64,000 nt of DNA, taken from Humibacillus xanthopallidus. GTDB taxonomy: Bacteria > Actinomycetota > Actinomycetes > Actinomycetales > Dermatophilaceae. The notes beneath the pieces are model-generated. The model was not told the DNA's origin, did not search any database, and saw only the letters and a program-made list of their open reading frames with translations. Both the position numbers and the translations under genes were made by a program. Location of the stretch: positions 930,001-994,000 of the forward strand of contig NZ_VFPM01000003.1 of assembly GCF_006716675.1 (NCBI RefSeq). The letters are read 5' to 3'. Position 1 is the first letter of the stretch. The number at the start of each line of letters is the position of its first letter. Positions 29,326-38,457 of the stretch are shown here, piece by piece.

Positions 29326-29714
29326 CGACCCTCCAGCAGGTCGCTGAAGTTCTCCTCGTTGCGCTCGGCCTGACGCACGTAGAGCCAACCGAGCGCGATG
29401 ATCTCGGTCGACGCGACGACCGTGAGCAGCAGCCACGGCAGCGGGATGCCGAGGACATCGGTCTCGCCGATGGCCGGCACGAGGTGGAAGAGCAGCGGCA
29501 GCAGGCCGAGCGTGAGCCCGAGCGCGAGGAGCACGCCGACGGCGAGACGCAGCTGGCTGCGGATGAGCGAGGTGATGTAGACCTCGCCGAGGCGGGTCTG
29601 CGCGTCGATCTCGGAGGCCACCGACGTCACGCGGGTGCGGGTCGCGTCGGCGCGCGGGCTCGTCACGCGGACCCGGCGCGGCGGCACGTCGCGGTCGCCC
29701 CGTCGCTCGCTCAC
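29322..29714 (-). CDS. Small two-helix partner of the second symporter
   Basis: From GTG 29714 the product has 130 residues. An N-terminal hydrophilic part of about 45 residues precedes two helices (LAVGVLLALGLTLGLLPLLFHLV and LPWLLLTVVASTEIIALGWLYV) and a tail RQAERNEENFSDLLEG. Layout and position copy the DUF485-symporter pairing at 27.2 kb, but the sequence is different. It overlaps the response-regulator stop and the symporter start by four bases each. Confidence 0.85.
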   Translation of the reverse strand: MSERRGDRDVPPRRVRVTSPRADATRTRVTSVASEIDAQTRLGEVYITSLIRSQLRLAVGVLLALGLTLGLLPLLFHLVPAIGETDVLGIPLPWLLLTVVASTEIIALGWLYVRQAERNEENFSDLLEGR

Positions 29715-30508
29715 AGCCCGCTCCGGTGCCGCGGCTGGGCACGGCGCACGAGCAGGTCGCGCAGCTCGCGGGTGTGGCGCCGGCTGACGACCAGCTCGTG
29801 TCCGCCGACGACGACGGTCGTGCGGCCGCTCTCGGTGCGCCACTCCGTGATGTGGCCGAGGGCGACGAGGGACGAGCGGTGGATCCGAACGAAGCCGGCC
29901 TCGGCCCACTGGTCGGCCAGCGTCGTGAGCGGAACCCGCACGAGGTGACTCTCGGTCGCCGTGTGCAGCCGTGCGTAGTCGCCCTGGGCCTCAACGAAGA
30001 GCACCTCGGCGCGAGGAACGAGCCGGCTCACCCCGCCGAGCTCGACGACGATGCTCTCGTCGTCGCCGGTGGCGGGCGTCGGGTCGGCTCCCTCGAGCCG
30101 ACGCACGACGCGGCGCACCGCCTCGGAGAGCCGCTCGTCGCGCACGGGCTTGAGCACGTAGTCGACGACGTTGAGCTCGAAGGCGTCCACCGCGTGCCGC
30201 TCGTGCGCGGTGACGAAGACGACAGGAGGCTGCGTCGAGAAGCGCGAGAGCACCCGCGCGAGGTCGAGGCCGCTGAGGCCGGGCATCTGGACGTCCATGA
30301 AGATCGCGTCGAGCTGCTGCTCGTGGATGACCCGCAGCGCTGCCTCCCCCGATGCCGCGGGCACGACCTGGCGCACGGCCGGCTGCCGCTCGAGCATCCA
30401 GACGAGCTCGTCGAGGGCGGGCGCCTCGTCGTCGACGGCGAGGACGCGAAGGGTGCCCGTCGGCGGGTCGGCAGCGGACGGCATACCGGCTCGCGGCGGC
30501 GTGCTCAT
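29711..30508 (-). CDS. LytTR-family response regulator
   Basis: The 265-residue product has a receiver domain (LRVLAVDDEAPALDEL, phospho-Asp in DAIFMDVQMPG, Lys in VVDYVLKPV) and a C-terminal LytTR DNA-binding domain (VLFVEAQGDYARLHTA, VRIHRSSLVAL, HELVVSRRHTRELRDLL). Such regulators bind paired direct repeats near carrier genes. It is encoded immediately after its kinase (ATGA overlap) and before the small subunit and symporter, its probable target. Start either ATG 30508 or the internal Met at residue 9. Confidence 0.94.
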   Translation of the reverse strand: MSTPPRAGMPSAADPPTGTLRVLAVDDEAPALDELVWMLERQPAVRQVVPAASGEAALRVIHEQQLDAIFMDVQMPGLSGLDLARVLSRFSTQPPVVFVTAHERHAVDAFELNVVDYVLKPVRDERLSEAVRRVVRRLEGADPTPATGDDESIVVELGGVSRLVPRAEVLFVEAQGDYARLHTATESHLVRVPLTTLADQWAEAGFVRIHRSSLVALGHITEWRTESGRTTVVVGGHELVVSRRHTRELRDLLVRRAQPRHRSGL

Positions 30509-31629
30509 GCGTGCACCCCCGGGCGGAACTTCGGCAGGCGCACCGTCACCTTGGTGCCGGCGCCCTGCGCGGTCTCGATGACGAGGCCGTAGTCGTCACC
30601 GAAGGTCGCGCGCAGGCGCTCGTCGACGTTGGCGAGCCCGACCGAGTCGCTCGACGGGTCGCCGCCGAGCACCTGCCGTAGGCGCTCGGGGTCCTCGCCG
30701 ACGCCGTTGTCCTCGATCGTGACGACGCACTCGCGGTCGGCGTCCTGGGCGAGGATCGTGATCTCGCCGTCGCCGGGCTTGCGCTCGAGACCATGGCGCA
30801 CGGCATTCTCGACGATCGGCTGGAGGCAGAGGAAGGGCACGACGACCGGCAGCACCTCGGGAGCCACCCGGAGGGTCACCGTGAGACGGTCGCCGAAGCG
30901 GGCCTTCTCGATGACGAGGTAGGCCTCGATCGAGCGCAGCTCCTCGGCGAGCGTCGTGAACTCGCCGTGCTTGCGGAAGGAGTAGCGCGTGAACTCCGCG
31001 AGGTCGAGCAGCAGCTCACGCGCACGCTCGGGGTCGGTGCGGGTGAAGGAGGCGATCGCCGTGAGGGAGTTGTAGATGAAGTGCGGGCTGATCTGGGCGC
31101 GCAGGGCGCGCACCTCGGCCTCCATGAGCCGGGTGCGCGAGGCGTCGAGCTCCGCGAGCTCGAGCTGACCGGAGACCCAGCGGGCGACCTCGTTCGTCGC
31201 GCGCACGAGGCCGGCCGACGCCTGGTCGGTGAAGACCTGGAGCGTGCCGACGACCTTCTCCTCGATGTCGAGGGGGGCGACGATGGCGTGGCGCACGACG
31301 CACGACGGCTCGTCACACGCGATGTCGGCGCCGTCGACGACGGTCGTGCGGCCGTGGCCGAGGGTCGCGGCGGCGATGACGGCCGGCTGGCGGGAGTGGT
31401 GCGCCCGGCCGCCCTCCCAGGCGAGCAACCGCGTGGTGTCGGTCATCGCCACGGCGGGTGCTCCGAGGAGGGTGCGCAGGTGCTTGAGCGACCGCTCGGC
31501 GCTCGCCGGGTTGAGCCCCTGCCGCAGCGGCGGCGATGCGAGCAGTGCGGTGTGCAGGGTGCGGAACGTCGCCCGGTCGGCCTCGGTGCCGAGGTGGCCC
31601 CGACGCAGCAGCGCGCCCCACGAACTCAT
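30505..31629 (-). CDS. LytS-type sensor histidine kinase
   Basis: The 374-residue soluble kinase has a GAF-like sensor region (about 40-150), then the His_kinase box QISPHFIYNSLTAIASF with the phospho-acceptor His, and a HATPase domain with N box PIVENAVRHGLE and DNGVG. It has no membrane helices, unlike membrane LytS/BtsS proteins, so it senses an internal signal. The Cys pair in IACDEPSCVVRH could be a redox or metal site. It is the first gene of the kinase-regulator-subunit-symporter operon. Confidence 0.92.
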   Translation of the reverse strand: MSSWGALLRRGHLGTEADRATFRTLHTALLASPPLRQGLNPASAERSLKHLRTLLGAPAVAMTDTTRLLAWEGGRAHHSRQPAVIAAATLGHGRTTVVDGADIACDEPSCVVRHAIVAPLDIEEKVVGTLQVFTDQASAGLVRATNEVARWVSGQLELAELDASRTRLMEAEVRALRAQISPHFIYNSLTAIASFTRTDPERARELLLDLAEFTRYSFRKHGEFTTLAEELRSIEAYLVIEKARFGDRLTVTLRVAPEVLPVVVPFLCLQPIVENAVRHGLERKPGDGEITILAQDADRECVVTIEDNGVGEDPERLRQVLGGDPSSDSVGLANVDERLRATFGDDYGLVIETAQGAGTKVTVRLPKFRPGVHA

Positions 31630-31656
31630 GCCGACACCCTATGCGCCGGTTCCCGC

Positions 31657-31698
31657 GTCGAGTGCCCACTTCCTCGCGTCGGAAGACGGGCACTCGAC
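31657..31698 (-). terminator. Terminator after obgE
   Basis: 11-bp arms (31657-31667 and 31688-31698) with an inner CTTCC/GGAAG stem. It separates obgE from the kinase gene on the same strand. Confidence 0.8.
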
Positions 31699-31708
31699 TC
31701 GACGGGAC

Positions 31709-33238
31709 TCAGGCGTCGGTGTCGGCCTCGTCGTCGCGCAGCTGCCAGAGGCCGGCCCGGCGCTCGGCCTCGAGCTCCTCCTGCGTCGCCGCGCGTGCGG
31801 CGTAGCGGTCGCGCTGCGCCTCGCGCTTCTCGTCGCGGGTGGGTCGCGAGGACTCCGACAGGCGCAGGTCGGTGCCGCGCGAGCCGAGCAGCTCGGCGCC
31901 GGCCTGAAGGGTCGGCTCCCAGTCGAAGACGACGGCGTTGTCGGTCGACCCGATGACGACAGTGTCGCCGGCGACGGCGCCGACCTTGAAGAGCTCGTCC
32001 TCGACACCGAGGCGCCCCAGGCGGTCGGCGAGGTAGCCGACGGCCTCGTCGTTGCTGAAGTCCGTCTGGGCCACCCAGCGCACCGGCCGGTCACCGGTGA
32101 TGCGGTAGAAGACGCCGTCGGGGCCGCTCTCCTTGGTCACCGTGAAGCCCTGGTCGTCGACGGAGCGCGGTCGCAGCACGACACGCGGTGGCACGACCTG
32201 CTCGACGGCCTTGCGTGCCTCGTCGACGTGGCGGGCCATGGCGAACGTCAGCTCACGCAGGCCCTGGTGGGCGACCGCAGAGACGATGAAGACCTCGAGG
32301 CCGCGCGCCTCGAGATCGGGCTTGACCATCTCGGCGAGCTCGCGGGCCTCGGGCACGTCAGCCTTGTTGAGCACGACGATGCGGGTGCGCGCCGAGAGGG
32401 GCCGTCCGCCGAGGTCGGCGTCGGGCACGTAGAGCGAGAGCTCGTTCTCGATGACGTCGAGGTCGCTCATCGGGTCACGACCCGGCTCGAGGGTCGCGCA
32501 GTCGATGACGTGGACGAGCACCGAGCACCGCTCGACGTGGCGCAGGAACTCGAGGCCCAGACCCTTGCCCTCGTGTGCACCCGGGATGAGCCCCGGGACG
32601 TCGGCCACCGTGAAGCGGCTCGACCCCGCGGTGACGACACCGAGGTTGGGCACGAGGGTCGTGAAGGGGTAGTCGGCGATCTTCGGCTTCGCCGCCGAGA
32701 GCACGGAGACGAGGGAGGACTTGCCGGCGCTCGGGAAGCCGATGAGGGCGACGTCGGCGAGCGACTTCAGCTCGAGCACGACCTCGACGTCCTCGCCGGG
32801 CTCACCGAGCAGCGCGAAGCCGGGAGCCTTGCGCCGCGCGCTCGCCAGCGCCTTGTTGCCGAGCCCGCCCCGGCCACCGGCCGCGATGACGTGCTCGGTG
32901 CCCATGCCGACCAGGTCGACGATGATGCGGCCGTCGCGGTCCTTGACCACCGTGCCCTCGGGCACGGGGAGCACGAGGTCGTCGCCGTCGGCGCCGTTGC
33001 GCTCGTCACCGGCTCCCGGGGCGCCGTTGCCGGCCTTGCGGTGCGGGTGGCGGTGGTAGTCGAGCAGCGTCGTCGAGGACGGGTCGACACGCAGGATGAC
33101 GGAGCCACCCCGCCCGCCGTTGCCGCCGTCGGGGCCGCCGAGCGGCTTGAACTTCTCGCGCTTGACGGAGGCGACACCGTGCCCACCCGCTCCGGCGCTG
33201 AGGTGCAGCACCACGCGGTCGACGAAGGTCACTGCCAT
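31709..33238 (-). CDS. obgE: Obg family GTPase
   Basis: The 509-residue product has the Gly-rich Obg fold ([33 protein letters not shown]), the GTPase domain (G1 [11 protein letters not shown]3 DVPG, G4 NKAD) and a C-terminal OCT-like domain followed by a charged tail. It acts in late 50S assembly and stress control. In many actinobacteria proB follows it; here the downstream neighbour is a histidine kinase. A motif-bearing inverted repeat (33272-33313) and a terminator (33328-33362) lie between it and rpmA, so it probably has its own promoter. Confidence 0.96.
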   Translation of the reverse strand: MAVTFVDRVVLHLSAGAGGHGVASVKREKFKPLGGPDGGNGGRGGSVILRVDPSSTTLLDYHRHPHRKAGNGAPGAGDERNGADGDDLVLPVPEGTVVKDRDGRIIVDLVGMGTEHVIAAGGRGGLGNKALASARRKAPGFALLGEPGEDVEVVLELKSLADVALIGFPSAGKSSLVSVLSAAKPKIADYPFTTLVPNLGVVTAGSSRFTVADVPGLIPGAHEGKGLGLEFLRHVERCSVLVHVIDCATLEPGRDPMSDLDVIENELSLYVPDADLGGRPLSARTRIVVLNKADVPEARELAEMVKPDLEARGLEVFIVSAVAHQGLRELTFAMARHVDEARKAVEQVVPPRVVLRPRSVDDQGFTVTKESGPDGVFYRITGDRPVRWVAQTDFSNDEAVGYLADRLGRLGVEDELFKVGAVAGDTVVIGSTDNAVVFDWEPTLQAGAELLGSRGTDLRLSESSRPTRDEKREAQRDRYAARAATQEELEAERRAGLWQLRDDEADTDA

Positions 33239-33271
33239 GGGAGGTCACTCTTCCAGATCTGGGGTGGCGGG

Positions 33272-33313
33272 CGGCATACGCCGGCGGGGGCGGACCCCCG
33301 AGCCGGTATGCCG
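33272..33313. repeat. Inverted pair of GTATGCCG motifs upstream of obgE
   Basis: CGGCATAC at 33272-33279 faces GTATGCCG at 33306-33313, with inner GGGGG/CCCCC runs that extend a possible hairpin. This is one of two places where the dispersed 8-mer appears as an inverted pair. Confidence 0.7.
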
Positions 33314-33327
33314 TCCGGCCGGGAAAG

Positions 33328-33362
33328 CCGGAAGGGCGGGCCACACGGGCCCGCCCTTCCGG
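33328..33362 (-). terminator. Terminator after rpmA
   Basis: Perfect 15-bp arms (33328-33342 and 33348-33362), 5-base loop, 25 bases past the rpmA stop. Confidence 0.85.
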
Positions 33363-33387
33363 AACATCAGGTGGTGATCACGGTCGA

Positions 33388-33657
33388 TCACTCGGCAGCA
33401 GCGGTCTCCGGGACCTCGATGTTGACCGTCTTGCGGCCACGCTTCGAGCCGAACTTGACCGCACCGGCCACGAGGGCGAAGAGCGTGTCGTCGCCACCGC
33501 GGCCGACACCCTCACCGGGGTGGAAGTGCGTGCCGCGCTGGCGGACGAGGATCTCGCCGGCCTTGACCTGCTGGCCACCGAAACGCTTGACGCCGAGGAA
33601 CTGTGCGTTCGAGTCGCGACCGTTGCGGGTCGAGGACGCACCCTTCTTGTGTGCCAT
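33388..33657 (-). CDS. rpmA: 50S ribosomal protein bL27
   Basis: The 89-residue product [34 protein letters not shown] is a textbook bL27, whose N-terminal tail reaches the peptidyl-transferase centre. No N-terminal extension of the Firmicutes cleavage type is present. It is co-transcribed with rplU (39 bases between). Confidence 0.98.
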   Translation of the reverse strand: MAHKKGASSTRNGRDSNAQFLGVKRFGGQQVKAGEILVRQRGTHFHPGEGVGRGGDDTLFALVAGAVKFGSKRGRKTVNIEVPETAAAE

Positions 33658-33696
33658 GTCAGTCCTTCTCTCGTGAGTCTCTGGGTTCCGGGTGGA

Positions 33697-34005
33697 TCAC
33701 GCGTTGATCGCGGTGATCTTGACCTGGGTCAGCGGCTGACGGTGGCCCTGACGCTTGCGGTAGCCGGTCTTGTTCTTGTACTTCATGATGACGATCTTGG
33801 GGCCCTTGGCGGCCTTGACCACCTCGGCCTTGACCGACACCTTGGACAGCTTGTCGGCATCGGACGTGACGGTGGAACCGTCAACGAGGAGCAGCGGCGT
33901 GAGCTCGATGGCATCGCCGGGCTGACCCGTCACCTTGTCGACGAGCAGGACATCGCCCACCGACACCTTCTCCTGGCGACCGCCAGCGCGAACAATCGCG
34001 TACAC
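33697..34005 (-). CDS. rplU: 50S ribosomal protein bL21
   Basis: The 102-residue product is taken from GTG 34005 ([20 protein letters not shown]), the usual bL21 N terminus; an in-frame GTG at 34017 would add four residues. The C-terminal [21 protein letters not shown] is the rRNA-binding tail. It is the first gene of the rplU-rpmA operon. Confidence 0.97.
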   Translation of the reverse strand: MYAIVRAGGRQEKVSVGDVLLVDKVTGQPGDAIELTPLLLVDGSTVTSDADKLSKVSVKAEVVKAAKGPKIVIMKYKNKTGYRKRQGHRQPLTQVKITAINA

Positions 34006-34049
34006 AGTGAAACTCACTCTCTCATCAGGATGTGGCTCGCCGCTTTCGG

Positions 34050-34076
34050 CACCGGCCCGTCAACACGGGCCCGGTG
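34050..34076 (-). terminator. Hairpin between rne and rplU
   Basis: CACCGG-CCCGT pairs with ACGGGCCCGGTG with one bulged base and a short loop. It could end rne transcripts before the rplU promoter. Confidence 0.6.
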
Positions 34077-34180
34077 GGCGCACCGAGGGTCAAGATTACC
34101 GGCTCGACCGGCCATCGACCAAACCGGCCGAGCACGGACGTGCCGGATGACCTGCGGGGACGTGCCGGTCAGGGCGGGAG

Positions 34181-37100
34181 TCAGGCCCCGCCGCCCTCCG
34201 CGGCGGCTCCACTGCCCCGAGGCGGCCCGGCGGGGGCCACCACCCGGCCACGACGACGACGGCCCCGGGGTGCCGGCTCCACCGCCACCGCGAGCTCGAC
34301 CGGCGCCTCGGCAACGACCTCCGCGGTCACCTGGGGTTCGGTGGGCTCGGGCTCCGTGGGCTCGGGCTCCGCGGGCTCGGGCTGCGTGGGCTCGGGCTGC
34401 GTGGGCTCGGGCTGCGTGGGCTCGGCCTGCGGGGTGGTCGCCTCGGTGACGTCCGACTCGAGCTCGACGGCGGGAGCGTCGTCGTGCGACTCGGCGACGG
34501 GGGCGTCGTCCCCGGCCCAGGGGCCGTTGTCCTCGGGGAACGCGTGCGGGTGCCCGTCATCGGCGAGCGTCGCCGTCTTGAGCGCGGCGGCGTGAGCCGC
34601 GGCGGCGATCTGGGCCGCGGTCGGCCCCGTGTGGCGCGGAGGCTCGGTGGAGCCCGAGCCCTCCGAGCGACCGTTGCCGCCGTTGCCCCGGCCGTTGCCG
34701 GAGCCGTTGCCGTTGTCGCCGCTCGACCCCTGCGCCGGGGCGCCGCTGCTCCGACCGCCACGGCGGCGGCCGGAGGTGCTCGGCTCGCTGTGGACCTCGG
34801 GCTGGTTGACGCCACGGTCGACGGGGTCGGTGTGGATGATGAAGCCACGCCCGTTGCAGTGCTGGCACGTCTCGGAGAAGACCTCGATGAGGCCCGAGCC
34901 GACCCGCTTGCGGGTCATCTGGACGAGGCCGAGCGAGGTCACCTCGGCGACCTGGTGCTTGGTGCGGTCACGACCGAGGCACTCGAGGAGGCGACGCACG
35001 ACGAGGTCGCGGTTGCTCTCGAGCACCATGTCGATGAAGTCGATGACGATGATCCCGCCGATGTCGCGCAGCCGGAGCTGGCGAACGATCTCCTCGGCAG
35101 CCTCGATGTTGTTCTTGGTGACGGTCTCCTCGAGGTTGCCGCCCGAGCCCACGAACTTGCCGGTGTTGACATCGACGACGGTCATCGCCTCGGTGCGGTC
35201 GATGACGAGGGAGCCGCCGCTCGGCAGCCAGACCTTGCGGTCCATCGCCTTGGCGAGCTGCTCGTCGACCCGGTGGTGGGTGAAGAGGTCCTCCTCGGAG
35301 GTCCACTTCGTCACCCGGTCGGCGAGGTCGGGCGCGACGGAGGTGATGTAGGGGTGGATCTCGTCCCAGGCCTGGTCGCCCTGGACGACGAGCTGCTTGA
35401 AGTCCTCGTTGAAGACGTCACGGATGACCCTCACGGTGAGGTCCGGCTCACCGTGCAGCAGCATCGGCGCCGCGCCGGTCACCGCGGAGCCGGTGGCGCC
35501 GTTCTTCTTGCGGCCCTTGCTCTTGCCTGCTCGCGGGGTGGTGGAGGCCTCGGCCTGCGCCTGGATCTGCTCCCACGTGCTCGTCAGCCGCTCGACGTCG
35601 GCGCGCAGCTCCTCCTCGCTCGCCCCTTCGGCGGCGGTGCGCACGATGACGCCGGCGCTGTCGGGCACGACGTCGCGCAGGATCTTCTTGAGGCGGGCCC
35701 GCTCGGTGTCGGGCAGCTTGCGGCTGATGCCGGTCATCGACGCGTTCGGCACGTAGACGAGGTAGCGGCCGGGCAGGGAGATCTGCGAGGTGAGGCGAGC
35801 GCCCTTGTGGCCGATCGGGTCCTTCGTCACCTGCACGAGCACGGTCTGGCCCGAGCTGAGGGCGTTCTCGATGCGCTTGGGCTGACCCACCTCGAGGCCC
35901 GCGGCGTCCCAGTTGACCTCTCCGGCGTAGAGCACGGCGTTGCGGCCCTTGCCGATGTCGACGAACGCCGCCTCCATCGACGGCAGGACGTTCTGCACGC
36001 GGCCGAGGTAGATGTTGCCGGCCATCGACACGTTGGTCGCCTGGTCGATGTAGTGCTCCACGAGCACGCCGTCCTCGAGGACACCCATCTGCGTGCGGCC
36101 CTGACGGTTGCGCACGACCATGACGCGGTCGACCGCCTCGCGGCGGGCGAGGAACTCGGCCTCGGTGATGACGGTGCGGCGGCGGCCTGCCTCACGGCCC
36201 TCGCGGCGGCGCTGCTTCTTCGCCTCGAGGCGGGTCGATCCCTTGACCCCGGTCGGCTCGTCGCTCACCGCGCGGGGCTGACGCACCCGGGTCGAGACGC
36301 TGGGGGTGTCGTCGCCCGCGTCGGACGACGAGCCCGCGCGACGGCGACGACGACGGCGACGGCTGGTGGCGCCCTCCTCGTCACCGGCGTCCGAGCGGTC
36401 GCCCTCCTGGCCGTCCTCGGCACCCTGGCCGTCCTCGTCGTCGCGACCGGAGTCGGAGTCGTCGGAGGTCTCGGCGGACGGCTCGGCCGACGTGTCGTCG
36501 CCGTTGTCGTCGTCGCTGTCGGAGGACCCGCGCCCGCGGCGACCCTTGCCGCCGCGACGGCGCCGCGAGCGACGCGGGGTCGACTCCTCGTCGTCGGCGA
36601 GCGGCGCGGTGGTCTCGGGCTCGACGTCGTCGGTGGGCTCGAGGTCGACGACCTCGGCCTCGACCTCAGGGGTTGTCTGCGGGGCCGTGCCGGCGGGCGT
36701 CACCGGGCCGGCGTCGCGCACGGCCGAGCGGCGACGGCGGGTCGGGGTGGGCTCAGGGGCCTGGAAGAGCAGGCTGAGGCTCGGAACGACGGGCCCGGCC
36801 GGTGCGCTCTCGGCGGCGTGGTCGGCCTTGTCAGCCTCGTCAGCCTTGTCAGCCTCGGCAACCTCGTCAGTTTCGTCAGCCTCGTCATCGACGGGCGTCA
36901 GGTCCTCGACCTCGTCGGCGTCGACAACGGCGTCGGTGCCGGTCAGGGCGTCCGGAGCAACGGCCTCGATGGCGTCGCTGGTCTCGGCAGTGTCGCCGGT
37001 CTCGCGGGTCTCTGTCGTCTCGGCGGAGGCGCCTGCCTGCTGGGCCACCAGCTCCTCGAGGGCGGCTGCGGCGCGCTCGGCCGGCTCGACCGACTCGACC

Positions 37101-37417
37101 GTCGCCTTGGCACGGGAGACGCGCTTGCGGGGGGCCCGCTTGGCGACCTTCTTGGCCGCCGGTGCGGCAGCCGGCTCGGCCCCCTCCTGCGCGGGGGCGT
37201 CGACCGAGGGCTCGCCGGCGGGCTCGTCGGTCGGGACATCGTCGGCAGGCGGCGCTGCCGCGGCCTTCTTCGTCGTGCGCTTCGCCACGGCCCGCTTGCG
37301 CGGCGCGCGGGCCTTCGCCGCGGGGGCGGCGCCCTCTGCGGACGCGCCGCTCGGCTCGGCGAAGAGGGTCGAGGTGTCGGCGTCGGTCGAGGTGGGTGTC
37401 GTGTCGTTGGGTGCCAT
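34181..37417 (-). CDS. rne: Ribonuclease E/G
   Basis: From ATG 37417 (GGGAGG upstream) the product has 1078 residues. The first 390 are Ala/Pro/Asp/Glu-rich with basic islands ([30 protein letters not shown]), a disordered actinobacterial arm. The catalytic core follows: S1 domain (GNIYLGRVQNVLPSMEAAFVDIGKGRNAVLYAGEV), DNase I-like site with VVDVNTGKFVG and IGGIIVIDFIDM, and the zinc link CQHCNGRG. The C-terminal arm has Pro-Glu repeats. The enzyme processes rRNA and mRNA and scaffolds a degradosome. It lies upstream of rplU-rpmA-obgE in the usual order. Confidence 0.96.
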   Translation of the reverse strand: MAPNDTTPTSTDADTSTLFAEPSGASAEGAAPAAKARAPRKRAVAKRTTKKAAAAPPADDVPTDEPAGEPSVDAPAQEGAEPAAAPAAKKVAKRAPRKRVSRAKATVESVEPAERAAAALEELVAQQAGASAETTETRETGDTAETSDAIEAVAPDALTGTDAVVDADEVEDLTPVDDEADETDEVAEADKADEADKADHAAESAPAGPVVPSLSLLFQAPEPTPTRRRRSAVRDAGPVTPAGTAPQTTPEVEAEVVDLEPTDDVEPETTAPLADDEESTPRRSRRRRGGKGRRGRGSSDSDDDNGDDTSAEPSAETSDDSDSGRDDEDGQGAEDGQEGDRSDAGDEEGATSRRRRRRRRAGSSSDAGDDTPSVSTRVRQPRAVSDEPTGVKGSTRLEAKKQRRREGREAGRRRTVITEAEFLARREAVDRVMVVRNRQGRTQMGVLEDGVLVEHYIDQATNVSMAGNIYLGRVQNVLPSMEAAFVDIGKGRNAVLYAGEVNWDAAGLEVGQPKRIENALSSGQTVLVQVTKDPIGHKGARLTSQISLPGRYLVYVPNASMTGISRKLPDTERARLKKILRDVVPDSAGVIVRTAAEGASEEELRADVERLTSTWEQIQAQAEASTTPRAGKSKGRKKNGATGSAVTGAAPMLLHGEPDLTVRVIRDVFNEDFKQLVVQGDQAWDEIHPYITSVAPDLADRVTKWTSEEDLFTHHRVDEQLAKAMDRKVWLPSGGSLVIDRTEAMTVVDVNTGKFVGSGGNLEETVTKNNIEAAEEIVRQLRLRDIGGIIVIDFIDMVLESNRDLVVRRLLECLGRDRTKHQVAEVTSLGLVQMTRKRVGSGLIEVFSETCQHCNGRGFIIHTDPVDRGVNQPEVHSEPSTSGRRRGGRSSGAPAQGSSGDNGNGSGNGRGNGGNGRSEGSGSTEPPRHTGPTAAQIAAAAHAAALKTATLADDGHPHAFPEDNGPWAGDDAPVAESHDDAPAVELESDVTEATTPQAEPTQPEPTQPEPTQPEPAEPEPTEPEPTEPQVTAEVVAEAPVELAVAVEPAPRGRRRRGRVVAPAGPPRGSGAAAEGGGA
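34341..34427 (-). repeat. 15-bp repeats in the RNase E C-terminal arm
   Basis: About six near-identical 15-bp units encode TQPEP/TEPEP in the disordered tail. The unit is a multiple of three, so copy changes keep the frame. Confidence 0.85.
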
Positions 37418-37629
37418 CAGGCAGCCTCCCGTCAGGTGCGGTGTGACCACACGCTCGGCCGGAGCCGCCGACACCGCACGAGTGCGGTTCGCAGTCGTCC
37501 ACCGCGTCTGCGGCGGACGGAAGTCGTCTCGCTACACCCGAAAACGGTTCGCGCTGGGCGCGGCCCCGTGATCGAATGCCGTCGACCTTCTCGTCGGCAA
37601 CCCTTGCCGGAGTCTGACCCTGGATTGGG

Positions 37630-38415
37630 TCAGGACAACGGGTCGGTCACCCTCGCGGTTGCGGTGTCGAGCGGTCCCTGTGCCAGTCGCGTCACCAGGG
37701 GGGGACGCGGCGGCTGCAGGTCGGCGATCTCACGCAGCGCGGTCAGAATGTCGTCGGGGCGTACGGCAGGTGTGGTGTGTCGTACGACCATCCGAAGTAT
37801 CGCACAGTCCGCTGCGATGACGTGAGAAGGTCCGAGCTGTGCAGCCGTGTCGGCACGGGCCTCGTCCGCGGACTGGACCACCGCCGTGAGCACGGCGCCG
37901 CGCACGTCGAAGGTCCGGGCACCCGACTTCGTCATGCGGGTCACCTCGGCCGTGTCGCGGGCGAGCAGCGTGTCGACCGCGGCCTGCAGCGCCTGGACGT
38001 CCAGCCCCCCGAACTCGAGGAGCCAGTCGCTGGCCTCGAGCCGGTCGGCGAGCGCCCCGGGGGCTGCCTCGACGACCGTGACGATGTCGATGCCGGGCGG
38101 GAGCGCCTCGTCGAGGGCCAACCGGACCGACTCGGGGTCGACGCGCTGGGTCACGGAGATCTCGACGTACTCCGCCTCGCTCGCGGTCCCGGTGGACGCG
38201 GCGTTGGCGTAGCTGATCTTGGGGTGCGGGTGGAAGCCCGCCGAGAAGGCCATCGGCACGTCGGCGCGTCGCAGCGCGCGTTCGAGCGCCCGCTGGAAGT
38301 CGCGGCTGGAGGTGAACCTCAGCCGGCCGCGCTTCGTGTAGCGGATGCGCAGCTTCTGCACGGCCGGGTCGGGCGCCGGCCCCTCGGGGACGCGCTGACG
38401 TGCCTGTCGTGCCAT
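37630..38415 (-). CDS. TIGR03936 (DUF2344) radical-SAM-associated protein
   Basis: The 261-residue product has the typical start KLRIRYTKRGRLRFTSSRDFQRALERALRRADVPMAFSAGFHPHPKISYA. The family is often fused to, or encoded beside, a TIGR03960 radical SAM protein and located by rne. Here rne follows, with 212 bases between, but the gene upstream is plsC, so the radical SAM partner is not adjacent. Role unknown, presumably RNA-related. Confidence 0.9.
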   Translation of the reverse strand: MARQARQRVPEGPAPDPAVQKLRIRYTKRGRLRFTSSRDFQRALERALRRADVPMAFSAGFHPHPKISYANAASTGTASEAEYVEISVTQRVDPESVRLALDEALPPGIDIVTVVEAAPGALADRLEASDWLLEFGGLDVQALQAAVDTLLARDTAEVTRMTKSGARTFDVRGAVLTAVVQSADEARADTAAQLGPSHVIAADCAILRMVVRHTTPAVRPDDILTALREIADLQPPRPPLVTRLAQGPLDTATARVTDPLS

Positions 38416-38457
38416 GGCGTGAAGGCTACCCGGCCCGCCACGACCCGGACTCGCGCG

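Noticed and set aside
34484-37825. A 1113-codon open frame on the plus strand opposite rne
   Set aside because: The same GC-rich antisense effect; rne has clear S1, catalytic and zinc-link motifs on the other strand.
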